The translations under genes and the position numbers were made by a program. This document shows, piece by piece, positions 55,201 to 64,000 of a stretch of 64,000 nucleotides of DNA. The stretch is taken from contig NZ_BJZP01000009.1 of the NCBI RefSeq assembly GCF_007992095.1, positions 62,001 through 126,000 on the forward strand, read 5' to 3'. Source of the stretch: Paenirhizobium naphthalenivorans. GTDB taxonomy: Bacteria; Pseudomonadota; Alphaproteobacteria; Rhizobiales; Rhizobiaceae. The notes below the pieces were generated by a model. That model did no database searches. It had not been told where the DNA came from and saw only the letters and a program-made list of their open reading frames with translations. The stretch's first letter is position 1; every line of letters begins with the position of its first letter.

Positions 55201-58200
55201 ATGAAAAAAGGCGATCATCTCTTCCTCGTCGACGGCTCGGGTTTCATCTTCCGCGCCTTCCACGCCCTTCCCCCGCTGACCCGTAAGTCGGACGGCCTGC
55301 CGGTCGGTGCTGTCTCTGGCTTCTGCAACATGTTGTGGAAGTTGCTGATGGACGCGCGCGACACGAACGTCGGGGTAACGCCAACCCATTTCGCCGTCAT
55401 TTTCGACTATTCGTCGAAAACCTTCCGCAAGGAGCTCTATCCGCAATACAAGGCCAATCGCTCGGCACCGCCGGAGGAGCTGATCCCGCAATTCGGCCTG
55501 ATCCGTCAAGCGACCCGGGCCTTTAACCTGCCCTGTATCGAAGCAGAAGGCTTCGAGGCGGACGATCTGATCGCCACCTATGCCCGGCAGGCCGAGGCGG
55601 TCGGTGCCGACGTGACGATCATTTCCTCCGACAAGGATCTGATGCAACTCGTAACCCCCATGGTCCACATGTACGACAGCATGAAGGACAAACAGATCGG
55701 CATTCCGGAGGTCGTTGAGAGATGGGGCGTTCCGCCGGAAAAGATGATTGACCTGCAATCGCTGACCGGCGATTCGACCGACAATATTCCCGGCGTTCCG
55801 GGTATCGGTCCGAAGACGGCGGCCCAGCTTCTGCAGGAGTTCGGCGATCTCGATACGCTGCTGGCCCGGGCCGGCGAGATCAAGCAGGTCAAGCGTCGCG
55901 AGAACATCATCGCCAATACCGAATTGGTTCGTCTGTCGCGTCAATTGGTGACGCTGAAGACTGATGTGCCTGTCGACATGCCGCTCGACGCGCTGGTGCT
56001 GGAGAAACAGGATGGGCCGAGGCTGGTCGGTTTCCTGAAGACGATGGAATTCACCACGCTGACCCGCCGCGTCGCCGAAGCCTGCGATTGTGATGCGTCC
56101 GCTATCGATCCGGCGCCGGTCAAGTTCGAATGGGGTGCTGCGGCCCACGGCCCGGATCTCGATTCTGCGACGTCGGCAGATGAAGAGGCATCCGCTCCGC
56201 CGGTAACGGGGGGCGAAACGGGCAAGGCGACCACGATTGCCGCGACCGCAAACGGCGATCCGGCGCCGGCCGATCTTGCTGCCGCACGCGCTGCCGCTTT
56301 CCACGGGCGGAAAATCGACACCACCGCATATTTGACGATTCGCGATCTCGAGGCGCTGAACGCCTGGATTGCCGCGGCCCGCGAGACCGGCCTTGTCGCC
56401 TTCGATACCGAGACCACGTCGATCGATCCGATGCGCGCAGAGCTGGTCGGCTTCTCTTTGGCGATCGCCGACAATGGCCAGAGTACTGGATCGACCGATA
56501 TTCGCGCCGCCTATGTTCCGCTTGCGCACAAGACCGGCCGCGATGATCTGTTCAGCGACGGACTGAAGCTGGCCGAAGGCCAGATCCCTATGCAAGCGGC
56601 GCTTTCGGCGCTGAAGGACCTGCTCGAGGATTCCTCCATCCTCAAGGTCGCTCAGAATCTCAAGTACGACTATCTGATGATGAAGCGCTATGGCATCGTC
56701 ATTCAGGGCTTCGATGACACCATGCTGATGTCTTACGTGCTGGATGCAGGCAAGACGACCCACGGCATGGATGCGCTCTCGGAGCGCCTTCTGGGGCACA
56801 CTCCGATCGCCTACAAGGAGGTCGCCGGCTCCGGCAAGTCATCCGTCACCTTCGACTTTGTCGACATCGACAAGGCAACGGCCTATGCGGCGGAAGACGC
56901 AGATGTCACGCTGCGGCTTTGGATGGTACTCAAGCCCCGCCTTGTGGCGGAAAAGCTGACGCGCATTTATGAGCGGCTGGAACGCCCGCTGGTGCCGGTC
57001 CTGGTCGATATGGAAGAGCGCGGCATTTCCATCGACCGCCAGATCCTGTCGCGCCTCTCCGGCGAGCTTGGCCAGAAGGCTGCCGCCTTCGAGGACGAGA
57101 TTTACGAACTGGCTGGCGAGCGCTTCAATATTGGCTCGCCCAAGCAACTCGGCGACATCCTGTTCGGCAAGATGGGGCTGCCGGGCGGTTCGAAGACCAA
57201 GACCGGCCAGTGGTCGACCTCGGCCCAGGTTCTGGAGGATCTCGCTGCCGAAGGCGCGCCGCTGCCGCGCAAGATCGTCGACTGGCGCCAGCTGACCAAG
57301 CTGAAATCGACGTATACCGATGCGCTCCCCGGCTTCGTCCATCCTGAGACCAAACGGGTCCATACCAGCTATTCGCTGGCTTCGACCACCACCGGGCGTC
57401 TGTCTTCCTCCGAGCCCAATCTTCAGAACATCCCGGTGCGTACCGCCGAAGGCCGCAAGATCCGGACCGCCTTCGTCTCGACGCCCGGCCACAAGCTGTT
57501 GTCGGCTGACTACAGCCAGATCGAACTGCGTGTGCTTGCCCATGTTGCGGAGATCCCACAACTGCGCCAGGCCTTTGCCGACGGCATCGACATCCATGCG
57601 ATGACCGCTTCCGAAATGTTCGGTGTTCCGGTCGAAGGCATGCCCTCCGAAGTACGTCGTCGCGCCAAGGCAATCAATTTCGGTATCATCTACGGGATTT
57701 CAGCTTTCGGGCTTGCCAACCAGCTCGGCATTGAGCGTTCGGAGGCCGGCGATTACATCAAGAAGTATTTCGAGCGCTTCCCGGGCATCAAGGACTACAT
57801 GGAGAGCACCAAGGCCTTTGCCCGTGAGCACGGCTATGTCGAAACCATCTTCGGTCGCCGTGCCCATTACCCGGAGATCAAGTCGTCGAACCCGTCCATG
57901 CGCGCCTTCAATGAGCGCGCAGCAATCAACGCACCGATCCAGGGATCAGCCGCCGATGTCATCCGCCGGGCGATGATCAAAGTCGAGCCGGCGCTTGCCG
58001 CCGCCGGCCTTCGCGAGAAGGCGCGGATGCTCCTGCAGGTCCATGACGAATTGATCTTTGAAGTGGAAGACGATGCCGTGGACGCTGCCATGCCGGTCAT
58101 CGTAAGGACTATGGAACATGCCGCCATGCCGGCCGTATCCATGCGCGTGCCACTCAAGGTTGATGCGCGCGCTGCCGACAATTGGGATGAGGCCCACTAA
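55201..58200 (+). CDS. polA: DNA polymerase I
   Basis: 999 aa, the rhizobial size. The N-terminal 5' nuclease domain has LVDGSGFIFRAFHALPPL and the metal-binding EAEGFEADDLIAT and SSDKDLMQLV. A charged linker (about 300-365) follows. The 3'-5' exonuclease is intact: FDTETTSID, NLKYDYLMM and YAAEDADVTLRLW carry the acidic metal ligands. The polymerase domain has SADYSQIELRVLAH (motif A), RRRAKAINFGIIYGIS (motif B) and QVHDELIFEV (motif C). I start at MKKGDHLFLVDG (55201), not at the upstream frame opening. Confidence 0.97.
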   Translation: MKKGDHLFLVDGSGFIFRAFHALPPLTRKSDGLPVGAVSGFCNMLWKLLMDARDTNVGVTPTHFAVIFDYSSKTFRKELYPQYKANRSAPPEELIPQFGLIRQATRAFNLPCIEAEGFEADDLIATYARQAEAVGADVTIISSDKDLMQLVTPMVHMYDSMKDKQIGIPEVVERWGVPPEKMIDLQSLTGDSTDNIPGVPGIGPKTAAQLLQEFGDLDTLLARAGEIKQVKRRENIIANTELVRLSRQLVTLKTDVPVDMPLDALVLEKQDGPRLVGFLKTMEFTTLTRRVAEACDCDASAIDPAPVKFEWGAAAHGPDLDSATSADEEASAPPVTGGETGKATTIAATANGDPAPADLAAARAAAFHGRKIDTTAYLTIRDLEALNAWIAAARETGLVAFDTETTSIDPMRAELVGFSLAIADNGQSTGSTDIRAAYVPLAHKTGRDDLFSDGLKLAEGQIPMQAALSALKDLLEDSSILKVAQNLKYDYLMMKRYGIVIQGFDDTMLMSYVLDAGKTTHGMDALSERLLGHTPIAYKEVAGSGKSSVTFDFVDIDKATAYAAEDADVTLRLWMVLKPRLVAEKLTRIYERLERPLVPVLVDMEERGISIDRQILSRLSGELGQKAAAFEDEIYELAGERFNIGSPKQLGDILFGKMGLPGGSKTKTGQWSTSAQVLEDLAAEGAPLPRKIVDWRQLTKLKSTYTDALPGFVHPETKRVHTSYSLASTTTGRLSSSEPNLQNIPVRTAEGRKIRTAFVSTPGHKLLSADYSQIELRVLAHVAEIPQLRQAFADGIDIHAMTASEMFGVPVEGMPSEVRRRAKAINFGIIYGISAFGLANQLGIERSEAGDYIKKYFERFPGIKDYMESTKAFAREHGYVETIFGRRAHYPEIKSSNPSMRAFNERAAINAPIQGSAADVIRRAMIKVEPALAAAGLREKARMLLQVHDELIFEVEDDAVDAAMPVIVRTMEHAAMPAVSMRVPLKVDARAADNWDEAH

Positions 58201-58207
58201 GCCGCGT

Positions 58208-59131
58208 TCAGAAGAGTGCGGTCCGCGCCGCGACGTGGTTGCGGATCGTCTGCATCATCAGCGCCAGGGCCGCGCTTGGCTCGACGCCCGCCTGCGTCGT
58301 CAGCCCAACCGCGCCGCGCGTTTCACTCATATCGATGGAAAGCTCGGCCAATCGGCCGCTTTCCAGTTCGTCGACCACGACACCACGCGAGATGAACCAT
58401 ACAGCATTATGCCGCATCACGAAGGCGCGGCCGAAGGAGGCCGAGACGGTTTCGAGCATCTTCGGCAGGTCCGGTATGCCATTCGTCAGCAGTAGCCGGT
58501 CAACGTAGGGCCGGATCACCGAGCCCTTGTTCGGCATCAGAACGGTATAGTTGGCAAGCGCCCCCAGTGTGAAATTGCGTCGCGCCAGAAGCGGATGACC
58601 GGGCGACACGATGATAGCCACCTCCTCGCTGTAGAGCGGCTCGAAGAAGAGCCCGGCCATCCGCTCCGGCGCGGCGAGGCGTCCGACAACGAGATCCAGC
58701 TCGCCAAGGCGCAAAGAATCCAGCAGCACGCGGTTTTCGCCGGTGGCGATTTTTACCTGGCTGCCTGTGCCGCTCGCCAGGAACTCGGCGACCGCGTCCG
58801 GCATGAAGGTCGCCGATGCGGTCGGCAGCGTGCCAATGCTGATTGGTGGCCCTTCCGATTTCATGGCTTGGGCGAGCGAATCCATCCCCCGCTGCACCGA
58901 AGCCAGGCTTTCGGCCGCGTGCTTGAGGAACACCTCGCCAAGGTGCGAAACGCGGATACCCCTTCCTTCCTTCTCTAGTAAAGCCACGCCGAGGATCTCC
59001 TCAAGCTCCCGCATCGTCCGGGTCACCGCCGGCTGGGTGATTGCCAGCGCATCGGCGGCCTTGCCGACGCTCCTCTGGCGTGCGACCTCAAGGAAGGTCT
59101 GCAAGTGTCGGAATTTGATCCTCTGATCCAT
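58208..59131 (-). CDS. pcaQ: LysR-family regulator PcaQ
   Basis: 307 aa. The N-terminal winged helix is FRHLQTFLEVARQRSVGKAADALAITQPAVTRTMRELEEILG in segments. The effector domain includes the KGSVIRPYVDRLLL-type pocket. PcaQ activates the pca operon in response to beta-carboxy-cis,cis-muconate in Agrobacterium and Sinorhizobium. The assignment rests on family likeness plus being divergent from pcaD by 93 nt. I see no exact copy of the ATAACC-N4-GGTTAA PcaQ site (from memory) in that interval. It converges on polA 7 nt from its stop. Confidence 0.88.
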   Translation of the reverse strand: MDQRIKFRHLQTFLEVARQRSVGKAADALAITQPAVTRTMRELEEILGVALLEKEGRGIRVSHLGEVFLKHAAESLASVQRGMDSLAQAMKSEGPPISIGTLPTASATFMPDAVAEFLASGTGSQVKIATGENRVLLDSLRLGELDLVVGRLAAPERMAGLFFEPLYSEEVAIIVSPGHPLLARRNFTLGALANYTVLMPNKGSVIRPYVDRLLLTNGIPDLPKMLETVSASFGRAFVMRHNAVWFISRGVVVDELESGRLAELSIDMSETRGAVGLTTQAGVEPSAALALMMQTIRNHVAARTALF

Positions 59132-59224
59132 AATTCATGCCATTTTTGTTATGCGTTGGAGAAGAAATATCATTTTACCCACCGAAATGCATCGAATAAC
59201 ACTCTACCCAGTGAGGAGAAAATC

Positions 59225-60013
59225 ATGGCTTTCGCCACAATCAACGACATTCCCGTCCACTACGAACTGCTCGGCGAGCCGGATGCGAAGAATCTCGTCG
59301 TATTCTCTAACTCGCTCGGCACCGATTTTCGTATCTGGCTGCCGCTGTTCGATGAGCTTAGCGAGGATATCTCCGTGCTGCTCTATGATAGCCGTGGTCA
59401 CGGCCTGACGGGTGGGGCCGATAAACCCTTCGGCATGGCGGATCTTGTCGATGACCTGATCGCCCTCGTCGAACATGTCGGCATCAAGCGGGCGGTCTTC
59501 TGTGGTCTCTCGGTCGGTGGTCTTATCTGCCAGGGCGTGTGGCAAAAGCGCCCTGACATGGTGAAGAAGCTGGTGCTGTGCGACACGGCGGCGAAGATCG
59601 GCGCGCCGGACGCTTGGAACGCGCGCATCGACGCTATCGCCAAAGACGGACTGGAAAGCATAGCCGACAATGTGATGGAGCGCTGGTTCACTGCGGACTT
59701 CCATCAGGAGCGTGCGGACGATCTCGCCGGTTACCGTTTGATGATGAGTCGCCAAGCCGTGGCCGGCTATTCCTCAACCTGCGCGGCCATTCGCGACACT
59801 GACTTCACCAATGCGCTGGCGACGATTTCCGTGCCTGTTCTCTGCGTGGTGGGTGACCAGGATGGCTCTACCCCGCCCGAGCTGGTCAAGGCGACAGCCA
59901 GCGCGATCCCCGGTGCGCGCTTCGAGACCATCGAGGGCTGCGGCCATATCCCCTGCGTCGAACAACCGGAGCAACTGGCGGCGCTCTTGCAGCCGTTCCT
60001 CAAGAAGGCATGA
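59225..60013 (+). CDS. pcaD: 3-oxoadipate enol-lactonase
   Basis: 262 aa alpha/beta hydrolase. It opens beta-ketoadipate enol-lactone to beta-ketoadipate. The nucleophile elbow is GLSVGG, the oxyanion-region NSLGTDFRIW and the catalytic His lies in EGCGHIPCVEQP, with an Asp in VVGDQDGSTPPE. I start at MAFATINDIPVHYE (59225), preceded by GAGGAGA. It is the first gene of pcaDCHG, 10 nt before pcaC. Confidence 0.94.
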   Translation: MAFATINDIPVHYELLGEPDAKNLVVFSNSLGTDFRIWLPLFDELSEDISVLLYDSRGHGLTGGADKPFGMADLVDDLIALVEHVGIKRAVFCGLSVGGLICQGVWQKRPDMVKKLVLCDTAAKIGAPDAWNARIDAIAKDGLESIADNVMERWFTADFHQERADDLAGYRLMMSRQAVAGYSSTCAAIRDTDFTNALATISVPVLCVVGDQDGSTPPELVKATASAIPGARFETIEGCGHIPCVEQPEQLAALLQPFLKKA

Positions 60014-60022
60014 AGGACTGAG

Positions 60023-60439
60023 ATGAGCGAAACCCCGGAAAAGTCCCCGCGTTATCATCAGGGCATGGCGACTCGCCGCAGCGTGCTGGGCGATAGCTAT
60101 GTGGATCAGGCGCAAAAGTCGAAAACTGCCTTCGACGAGCCATTCCAGGATCTGATTACCGAGGCTGCCTGGGGTCATGTCTGGTCGCGGCCGAACTGGA
60201 CCAAGCGCGAGCGCTCGATGGTTACCATCGCGCTGCTCGCCGCGCTTGGCCACCATGACGAAGTGGCCATGCATGTGCGGGCGACGAAGAATACCGGCGC
60301 GACGCCCGACGACATTATGGAGGCACTGCTGCACGTGGCGATCTATGCCGGTGTGCCCGCGGCGAACCATGCGATCAAGATCGCCAAGAATGCGCTTCGC
60401 GACATAGAGGCGGATACAAAGACGGAGGAAGGAAAATGA
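60023..60439 (+). CDS. pcaC: 4-carboxymuconolactone decarboxylase
   Basis: 138 aa, AhpD-like fold. It decarboxylates gamma-carboxymuconolactone to the enol-lactone used by PcaD. Typical features are [45 protein letters not shown] with its catalytic Glu/His region, and [19 protein letters not shown]. It ends with an acidic tail. The stop overlaps the pcaH start by 4 nt (ATGA), showing operon coupling. Confidence 0.95.
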   Translation: MSETPEKSPRYHQGMATRRSVLGDSYVDQAQKSKTAFDEPFQDLITEAAWGHVWSRPNWTKRERSMVTIALLAALGHHDEVAMHVRATKNTGATPDDIMEALLHVAIYAGVPAANHAIKIAKNALRDIEADTKTEEGK

Positions 60440-61176
60440 AGAACGTCATGCCCGAAACGGGGGGCTTTTTCCCTCGCGATCGTGATATGCAGCCGCCACC
60501 CTATACGCCTTGGTACAAGACGACCGTGCTGCGTTCGCCGCAGCGCGCGCTGATTTCGCTTGAGGGCACGAAGAGCGAGATCACCGGCCCGGTGTTTGGC
60601 CATGGCATGTTGAACGAGTTCGATAACGACCTGATCGTCAATTACGCCAAGCCGGGCGAGAGCCCGATCGGCCAGCGCATCCTCGTCCATGGTCGTGTTA
60701 TGGATGAACGTGGCAAGGGTGTCGCCGGGGCTCTGGTCGAGTTCTGGCAGGCCAATGCCGGCGGCCGTTACCGGCACAAGAAGGACACCTATCTCGCGGC
60801 CCTGGATCCGAATTTCGGTGGTGTCGGGCGCACGATCGCCGACGAGGATGGCTATTACTGGTTCAAGACGATCAAGCCGGGTCCTTATCCCTGGCCGAAC
60901 GGTGTGAACGACTGGCGCCCGGCGCATATCCACTTCTCGATCTTTGGCCATGGTTTCGCCCAGCGCCTGATCACCCAGATGTATTTCGAAGGCGACCCGC
61001 TGATCTGGCGCTGTCCGATCGTCAAGACGATCCCGGACGAAGAGGCGATCAAACGTCTCATCGCGCCGCTCGACATGAACGCCACCCTGCCGCACGACAT
61101 GCGTGCCTACAAATTCGACATCGTATTGCGTGGCCGTCGCTCGACGTTGTTTGAAAATCGTATGGAGGGCAACTGA
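60436..61176 (+). CDS. pcaH: Protocatechuate 3,4-dioxygenase beta subunit
   Basis: 246 aa. The iron-bearing subunit of the intradiol dioxygenase that cleaves protocatechuate to beta-carboxy-cis,cis-muconate. The intradiol fold shows [26 protein letters not shown] in pieces, with Tyr and His ligands of ferric iron in [11 protein letters not shown] (first Tyr), [16 protein letters not shown] (second Tyr) and [12 protein letters not shown] (HIH, two His). It overlaps pcaC by 4 nt; pcaG follows after a 1-nt gap. Confidence 0.96.
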   Translation: MKNVMPETGGFFPRDRDMQPPPYTPWYKTTVLRSPQRALISLEGTKSEITGPVFGHGMLNEFDNDLIVNYAKPGESPIGQRILVHGRVMDERGKGVAGALVEFWQANAGGRYRHKKDTYLAALDPNFGGVGRTIADEDGYYWFKTIKPGPYPWPNGVNDWRPAHIHFSIFGHGFAQRLITQMYFEGDPLIWRCPIVKTIPDEEAIKRLIAPLDMNATLPHDMRAYKFDIVLRGRRSTLFENRMEGN

Positions 61177-61177
61177 C

Positions 61178-61795
61178 ATGGTTCAATCGCTTGGCTACCT
61201 CAAGGAATCGGCCTCCCAGACTGCAGGTCCCTACGTCCATATTGGCTGCACTCCGAGCTTTACCGGCATCGAAGGTGTCTACGAGAAGGACCTCGGTTCC
61301 GGCCCACTCTACAACGATAAGACCCGGGGCGAGCGCATCACCATTCGCGGTCAGGTCATCGACGGCTCTGGTACACCGCTGAAGGACGCCATGGTCGAGA
61401 TCTGGCAGGCCGATGCAGACGGCTTGTACAACAGCCCGTCGGAAACACGCGGTAAGGCGGATCCGGATTTCCTCGGTTGGGGCCGTTGCCCGGCCGACAT
61501 GGTGAGCGGTGAATTCGTCTTCCAGACGATCAAGCCCGGTCGTGTGCCGTTCACCGATGGCCGGCTGATGGCACCGCATCTCACGGTGTGGATCGTCGCG
61601 CGCGGCATCAATATCGGCCTGCACACCCGCATGTATTTTGCCGACGAGGCCGAGGCCAACGCTGCCGATCCGGTGCTCGCCCGCATCGAGCACAAGGTGC
61701 GTGTGCCGACCCTCATCGCCACCCGCGAGGGGGACGGCTACAGGTTCGACATTCACCTTCAGGGCGAGAACGAAACGGTCTTTTTTGACATCTGA
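61178..61795 (+). CDS. pcaG: Protocatechuate 3,4-dioxygenase alpha subunit
   Basis: 205 aa. Structural partner of PcaH with the same intradiol fold but without a functional iron site. It has KESASQTAGPYVHIGC, GSGTPLKDAMVEIWQADADG, a shared FVFQTIKPGRVP turn and LMAPHLTVWIVARGINIGLHTRMYF. The histidine pair of PcaH is replaced (APHLTVW), as expected for alpha. The start MVQSLGYLKES at 61178 lies directly after the pcaH stop. In relatives pcaB usually follows; here a 92-nt gap leads to pcaI. Confidence 0.95.
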   Translation: MVQSLGYLKESASQTAGPYVHIGCTPSFTGIEGVYEKDLGSGPLYNDKTRGERITIRGQVIDGSGTPLKDAMVEIWQADADGLYNSPSETRGKADPDFLGWGRCPADMVSGEFVFQTIKPGRVPFTDGRLMAPHLTVWIVARGINIGLHTRMYFADEAEANAADPVLARIEHKVRVPTLIATREGDGYRFDIHLQGENETVFFDI

Positions 61796-61887
61796 CGCGA
61801 ACCCGGCGTGCCCTCATCGGCGCGCCGGTCTTTCGGCGGACTTTACTGATCGGCTAGGCTATTGACTGGGCCGGGACGGAGATTTGA

Positions 61888-62595
61888 ATGGACAAGACAA
61901 TCGCAAGCGCGGCCGAAGCCGTCGCCGACATCGGCGATGGCGCGGTCGTGATGATCGGCGGCTTTGGCGGCTCCGGCGCCCCGATCGAGCTGATCCACGC
62001 CCTGATCGATAAGGGCCCCAAGGGGCTTACGGTGATCAACAACAATGCCGGCAATGGCCGTATCGGTATTGCTGCCATGATTGACGCCGGCATGGTCAGG
62101 AAGATGATCTGTTCCTTTCCGCGCTCATCCGATCCGCGCGCCTTCACCGACAGATATCTGGCCGGCGAGATTGAGCTGGAACTCGTGCCCCAGGGAACGC
62201 TCGCCGAGCGCATCCGGGCTGGCGGCGCCGGTATCCCGGCTTTCTATACGCCCACGGCTTATGGCACCGAGCTCGCTGAAGGCAAAGTGATCGCCGAATT
62301 CGATGGCCGTCCCTACGTGCAGGAGCGCTGGCTGAAGGCCGACTTCGCCATCGTCAAGGGCCATCTCGGCGATACGCACGGTAACCTGACCTACAACAAG
62401 GCTGCCCGTAATTTTAATCCGCTGATGTGCATGGCGGCTGCAAAGACCATCGCCCAGGTGTCGAGGCTCGTACCCGCTGGCGGCATCGATCCAGAGCATG
62501 TGATCACGCCGGGCATCTTCGTGAACTCCGTCGTGGAAATTGCAAACCCGCAGCAGGAAGAAGAGCTCATCCGAGCCGGAGTGGCCTACGTATGA
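61888..62595 (+). CDS. pcaI: 3-oxoadipate CoA-transferase subunit A
   Basis: 235 aa. With PcaJ it moves CoA from succinyl-CoA to beta-ketoadipate. The subunit A signature is VVMIGGFGGSGAPIELIHALID, with NNNAGNGRIGI, FPRSSDPRAFTDRYLAGEIELELVPQGTLAERIRAGGAGIPAFYTPT in pieces, and AKTIAQVSRLVPAGGIDPEHVITPGIFVN. It begins a second block (pcaIJF) 92 nt after pcaG. Its stop overlaps the pcaJ ATG by 2 nt (TATGA arrangement). Confidence 0.95.
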   Translation: MDKTIASAAEAVADIGDGAVVMIGGFGGSGAPIELIHALIDKGPKGLTVINNNAGNGRIGIAAMIDAGMVRKMICSFPRSSDPRAFTDRYLAGEIELELVPQGTLAERIRAGGAGIPAFYTPTAYGTELAEGKVIAEFDGRPYVQERWLKADFAIVKGHLGDTHGNLTYNKAARNFNPLMCMAAAKTIAQVSRLVPAGGIDPEHVITPGIFVNSVVEIANPQQEEELIRAGVAYV

Positions 62596-63281
62596 CCGTC
62601 GATACGCGCGAAGACATCAAGCTTTCCAACGCCCAGATCGCCTGGCGCGCCGCTCAGGACATCGCCGACGGCGCCTATGTGAACCTCGGCATCGGCTTTC
62701 CGGAAATGGTCGCCCGCTACCAGCCTCCGGGCCGGCAGGCAATCTTTCACACCGAGAACGGCATCCTCAATTTCGGCGAGGCGCCGCCGGAAGGCGAAGA
62801 GGACTGGGACCTCATCAACGCCGGCAAGAAGGCCGTGACCCTGAAGCCCGGCGCCTCCTTCTTTCATCATGCCGACAGCTTTGCCATGGTCCGAGGCGGT
62901 CACCTCGACGTGGCTATTCTCGGCGCCTATCAGGTCGCGCAGAACGGTGATCTGGCCAATTGGCGAGTCGGTTCCAAGGGTGTGCCGGCCGTCGGCGGTG
63001 CGATGGACCTTGTCCATGGCGCCAAGCAGGTCTTTGTCATCACCGAGCATGTCACCAAGAAAGGTGAGCCCAAGCTCGTTGAAAAATGTGCTTTCCCGCT
63101 GACTGGTGTCGGCTGTATTACGCGCGTCTACACGAGCCACGCCGTCATAGATATTGTTGATGGCCGTTTCGTAGTGCGCGAGAAGCTTGCCGAAATGTCG
63201 ATGGAGGAACTCCAGGCGATGACCGGCGCTCCCTTGCATGTGGACGGCCCGGTCGCCGATCTCGTGGTCCCTGAACTTTGA
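62592..63281 (+). CDS. pcaJ: 3-oxoadipate CoA-transferase subunit B
   Basis: 229 aa. The catalytic subunit: the thioester-forming Glu is in FHTENGILNFG. YVNLGIGFPEMVARY, FHHADSFAMVRGGHLDVAILGAYQV and LTGVGCITRVYTSHAVIDI are in family order. The start MTVDTREDIKL overlaps pcaI, so the two subunits are made in equal amount. pcaF follows 11 nt later. Confidence 0.95.
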   Translation: MTVDTREDIKLSNAQIAWRAAQDIADGAYVNLGIGFPEMVARYQPPGRQAIFHTENGILNFGEAPPEGEEDWDLINAGKKAVTLKPGASFFHHADSFAMVRGGHLDVAILGAYQVAQNGDLANWRVGSKGVPAVGGAMDLVHGAKQVFVITEHVTKKGEPKLVEKCAFPLTGVGCITRVYTSHAVIDIVDGRFVVREKLAEMSMEELQAMTGAPLHVDGPVADLVVPEL

Positions 63282-63292
63282 GGAAGACAGAA

Positions 63293-64000
63293 ATGACCGA
63301 AGCTTTCATTTGCGACTATGTCCGCACCCCGATCGGTCGTTTCGGCGGTTCGTTATCTTCGGTGCGTGCCGACGATCTCGGCGCCATTCCGCTGAAGGCG
63401 CTGATGGCCAGGCATGCCGGACTCGATTTCGAGGCGGTGGAAGACGTAATCTTCGGCTGCGCCAACCAGGCGGGCGAGGATAATCGCAACGTCGCCCGCA
63501 TGTCGCTACTCCTGGCCGGCTTGCCGGTCAGCGTCACGGGCACGACGATCAATCGTCTGTGCGGCTCTGGTATGGATGCCATCATCAGCGCCGCCCGCTC
63601 GGTGAAGTCGGGCGAGGCCGAGCTGATGATCGCCGGCGGCGTCGAAAGCATGTCGCGTGCGCCCTTCGTCATGCCGAAGGCCGAGACAGCCTTTTCCCGC
63701 CATGCCGAGATCTACGATACGACGATCGGTTGGCGCTTCGTCAACCCGTTGATGAAGAAGCAGTACGGCGTCGACAGCATGCCGGAGACCGGCGAAAATG
63801 TTGCCGAGGATTACCGCATCAGCCGCGAGGACCAGGACGCCTTCGCCGTCCGTTCGCAGGCCAAGGCTGCGGCTGCGCAGGAAAACGGACGTCTCGCCAG
63901 GGAAATCACCCCGGTGACAATCCCGCAGCGTAAGGGCGATCCGCTCGTCGTCGATCGGGATGAGCACCCGCGTGCCACGACCATGGAGATCCTGGCCAAG
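63293..64000 (+). CDS. pcaF: 3-oxoadipyl-CoA thiolase (partial)
   Basis: The first 236 codons run to the window edge. The thiolase start MTEAFICDYVRTPIGRFGGSLSS, the nucleophile Cys in INRLCGSGMDAI (near residue 90), AGGVESMSRAPFVMPKAE and MPETGENVAEDYRISREDQD are all present. It cleaves beta-ketoadipyl-CoA to succinyl-CoA and acetyl-CoA, the last step of the pathway. The C-terminal catalytic His and second Cys lie outside the window. Confidence 0.95.
   Translation, partial: MTEAFICDYVRTPIGRFGGSLSSVRADDLGAIPLKALMARHAGLDFEAVEDVIFGCANQAGEDNRNVARMSLLLAGLPVSVTGTTINRLCGSGMDAIISAARSVKSGEAELMIAGGVESMSRAPFVMPKAETAFSRHAEIYDTTIGWRFVNPLMKKQYGVDSMPETGENVAEDYRISREDQDAFAVRSQAKAAAAQENGRLAREITPVTIPQRKGDPLVVDRDEHPRATTMEILAK

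Noticed and set aside
55093..56799. 568-aa minus-strand frame across the start of polA
   Set aside because: Antisense shadow of the 5' nuclease and exonuclease domains of polA.
59132..59224. PcaQ operator in the pcaQ-pcaD interval
   Set aside because: I looked for the remembered ATAACC-N4-GGTTAA form and found no convincing copy, so no site is annotated although one is expected functionally.

Overview
The window reads as the chromosome of a Rhizobiaceae alphaproteobacterium (Rhizobium/Agrobacterium/Sinorhizobium group). Evidence: an Irr-type Fur regulator beside fabA-fabB-fabI, the TIGR02300 (FYDLN-like) acidic protein next to the cmk-rpsA block, a small SRP RNA gene just upstream of dnaX, a pcaQ-pcaDCHG cluster after polA, and a three-hairpin RNA between a MarR gene and polA that matches the place of the rhizobial alpha-r7 sRNA. 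The window is mostly conserved core genome. I see no prophage, insertion sequence, CRISPR array or conjugation genes.

Layout. 1-4.1 kb: the tail of an unknown gene, a small unknown gene, a NAMPT-like nicotinamide phosphoribosyltransferase (minus) and a long unknown low-complexity protein. 4.2-8.3 kb: rpsA and cmk (minus), a decayed aroA relic where aroA normally sits, the TIGR02300 gene, tRNA-Ala(GGC) and a collapsed TMEM43-like pseudogene. 8.3-10.7 kb: small unknowns, a YdcF-like protein and a TRIC-type membrane protein. 10.7-14.1 kb: irr divergent from fabA-fabB-fabI. 14.1-16.8 kb: two regulators and an RsmC-like rRNA methyltransferase. 16.9-27.1 kb: one long minus-strand translation/RNA operon in the order rimP-nusA-ylxR-infB-rbfA-truB-rpsO-pnp, with a good sigma-70-like promoter ahead of rimP. 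27.2-36.5 kb: MFS exporter, lytic transglycosylase, recR-ybaB-dnaX, SRP RNA, HIT-nudC, pheA-kdsB. 36.7-45.6 kb: cytochrome c, AEC transporter, adenosine kinase, SH3 protein, D-glycerate dehydrogenase, GNAT-moeB, recF, slyX, and a TetR gene divergent from a small membrane protein. 45.7-55 kb: dnaK, an inserted exported-protein gene and dnaJ under a sigma-32-type promoter, PBP1A, YbaK, M20 peptidase, MarR. 55.2-64 kb: polA, then the protocatechuate/beta-ketoadipate cluster pcaQ / pcaDCHG / pcaIJF, with pcaF cut by the window end.

How it works together: the translation operon couples ribosome maturation (RimP, RbfA), transcription termination (NusA), initiation (IF2), tRNA modification (TruB) and RNA decay (PNPase). 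The pca genes take protocatechuate to succinyl-CoA and acetyl-CoA, apart from the cycloisomerase step, because pcaB is not in the part I can see.

Most notable: (1) a pair of paralogous small-RNA-like loci at 38.44-38.55 kb (minus) and 52.69-52.79 kb (plus) that share an identical 18-nt segment shown as a hairpin loop, with different but still pairing stems and a matching intrinsic terminator; (2) an aroA fossil that keeps its C-terminal codons through two 1-nt deletions; (3) a gene for an exported protein lodged between dnaK and dnaJ; (4) twin 18-bp operators between a TetR gene and a small membrane protein gene.
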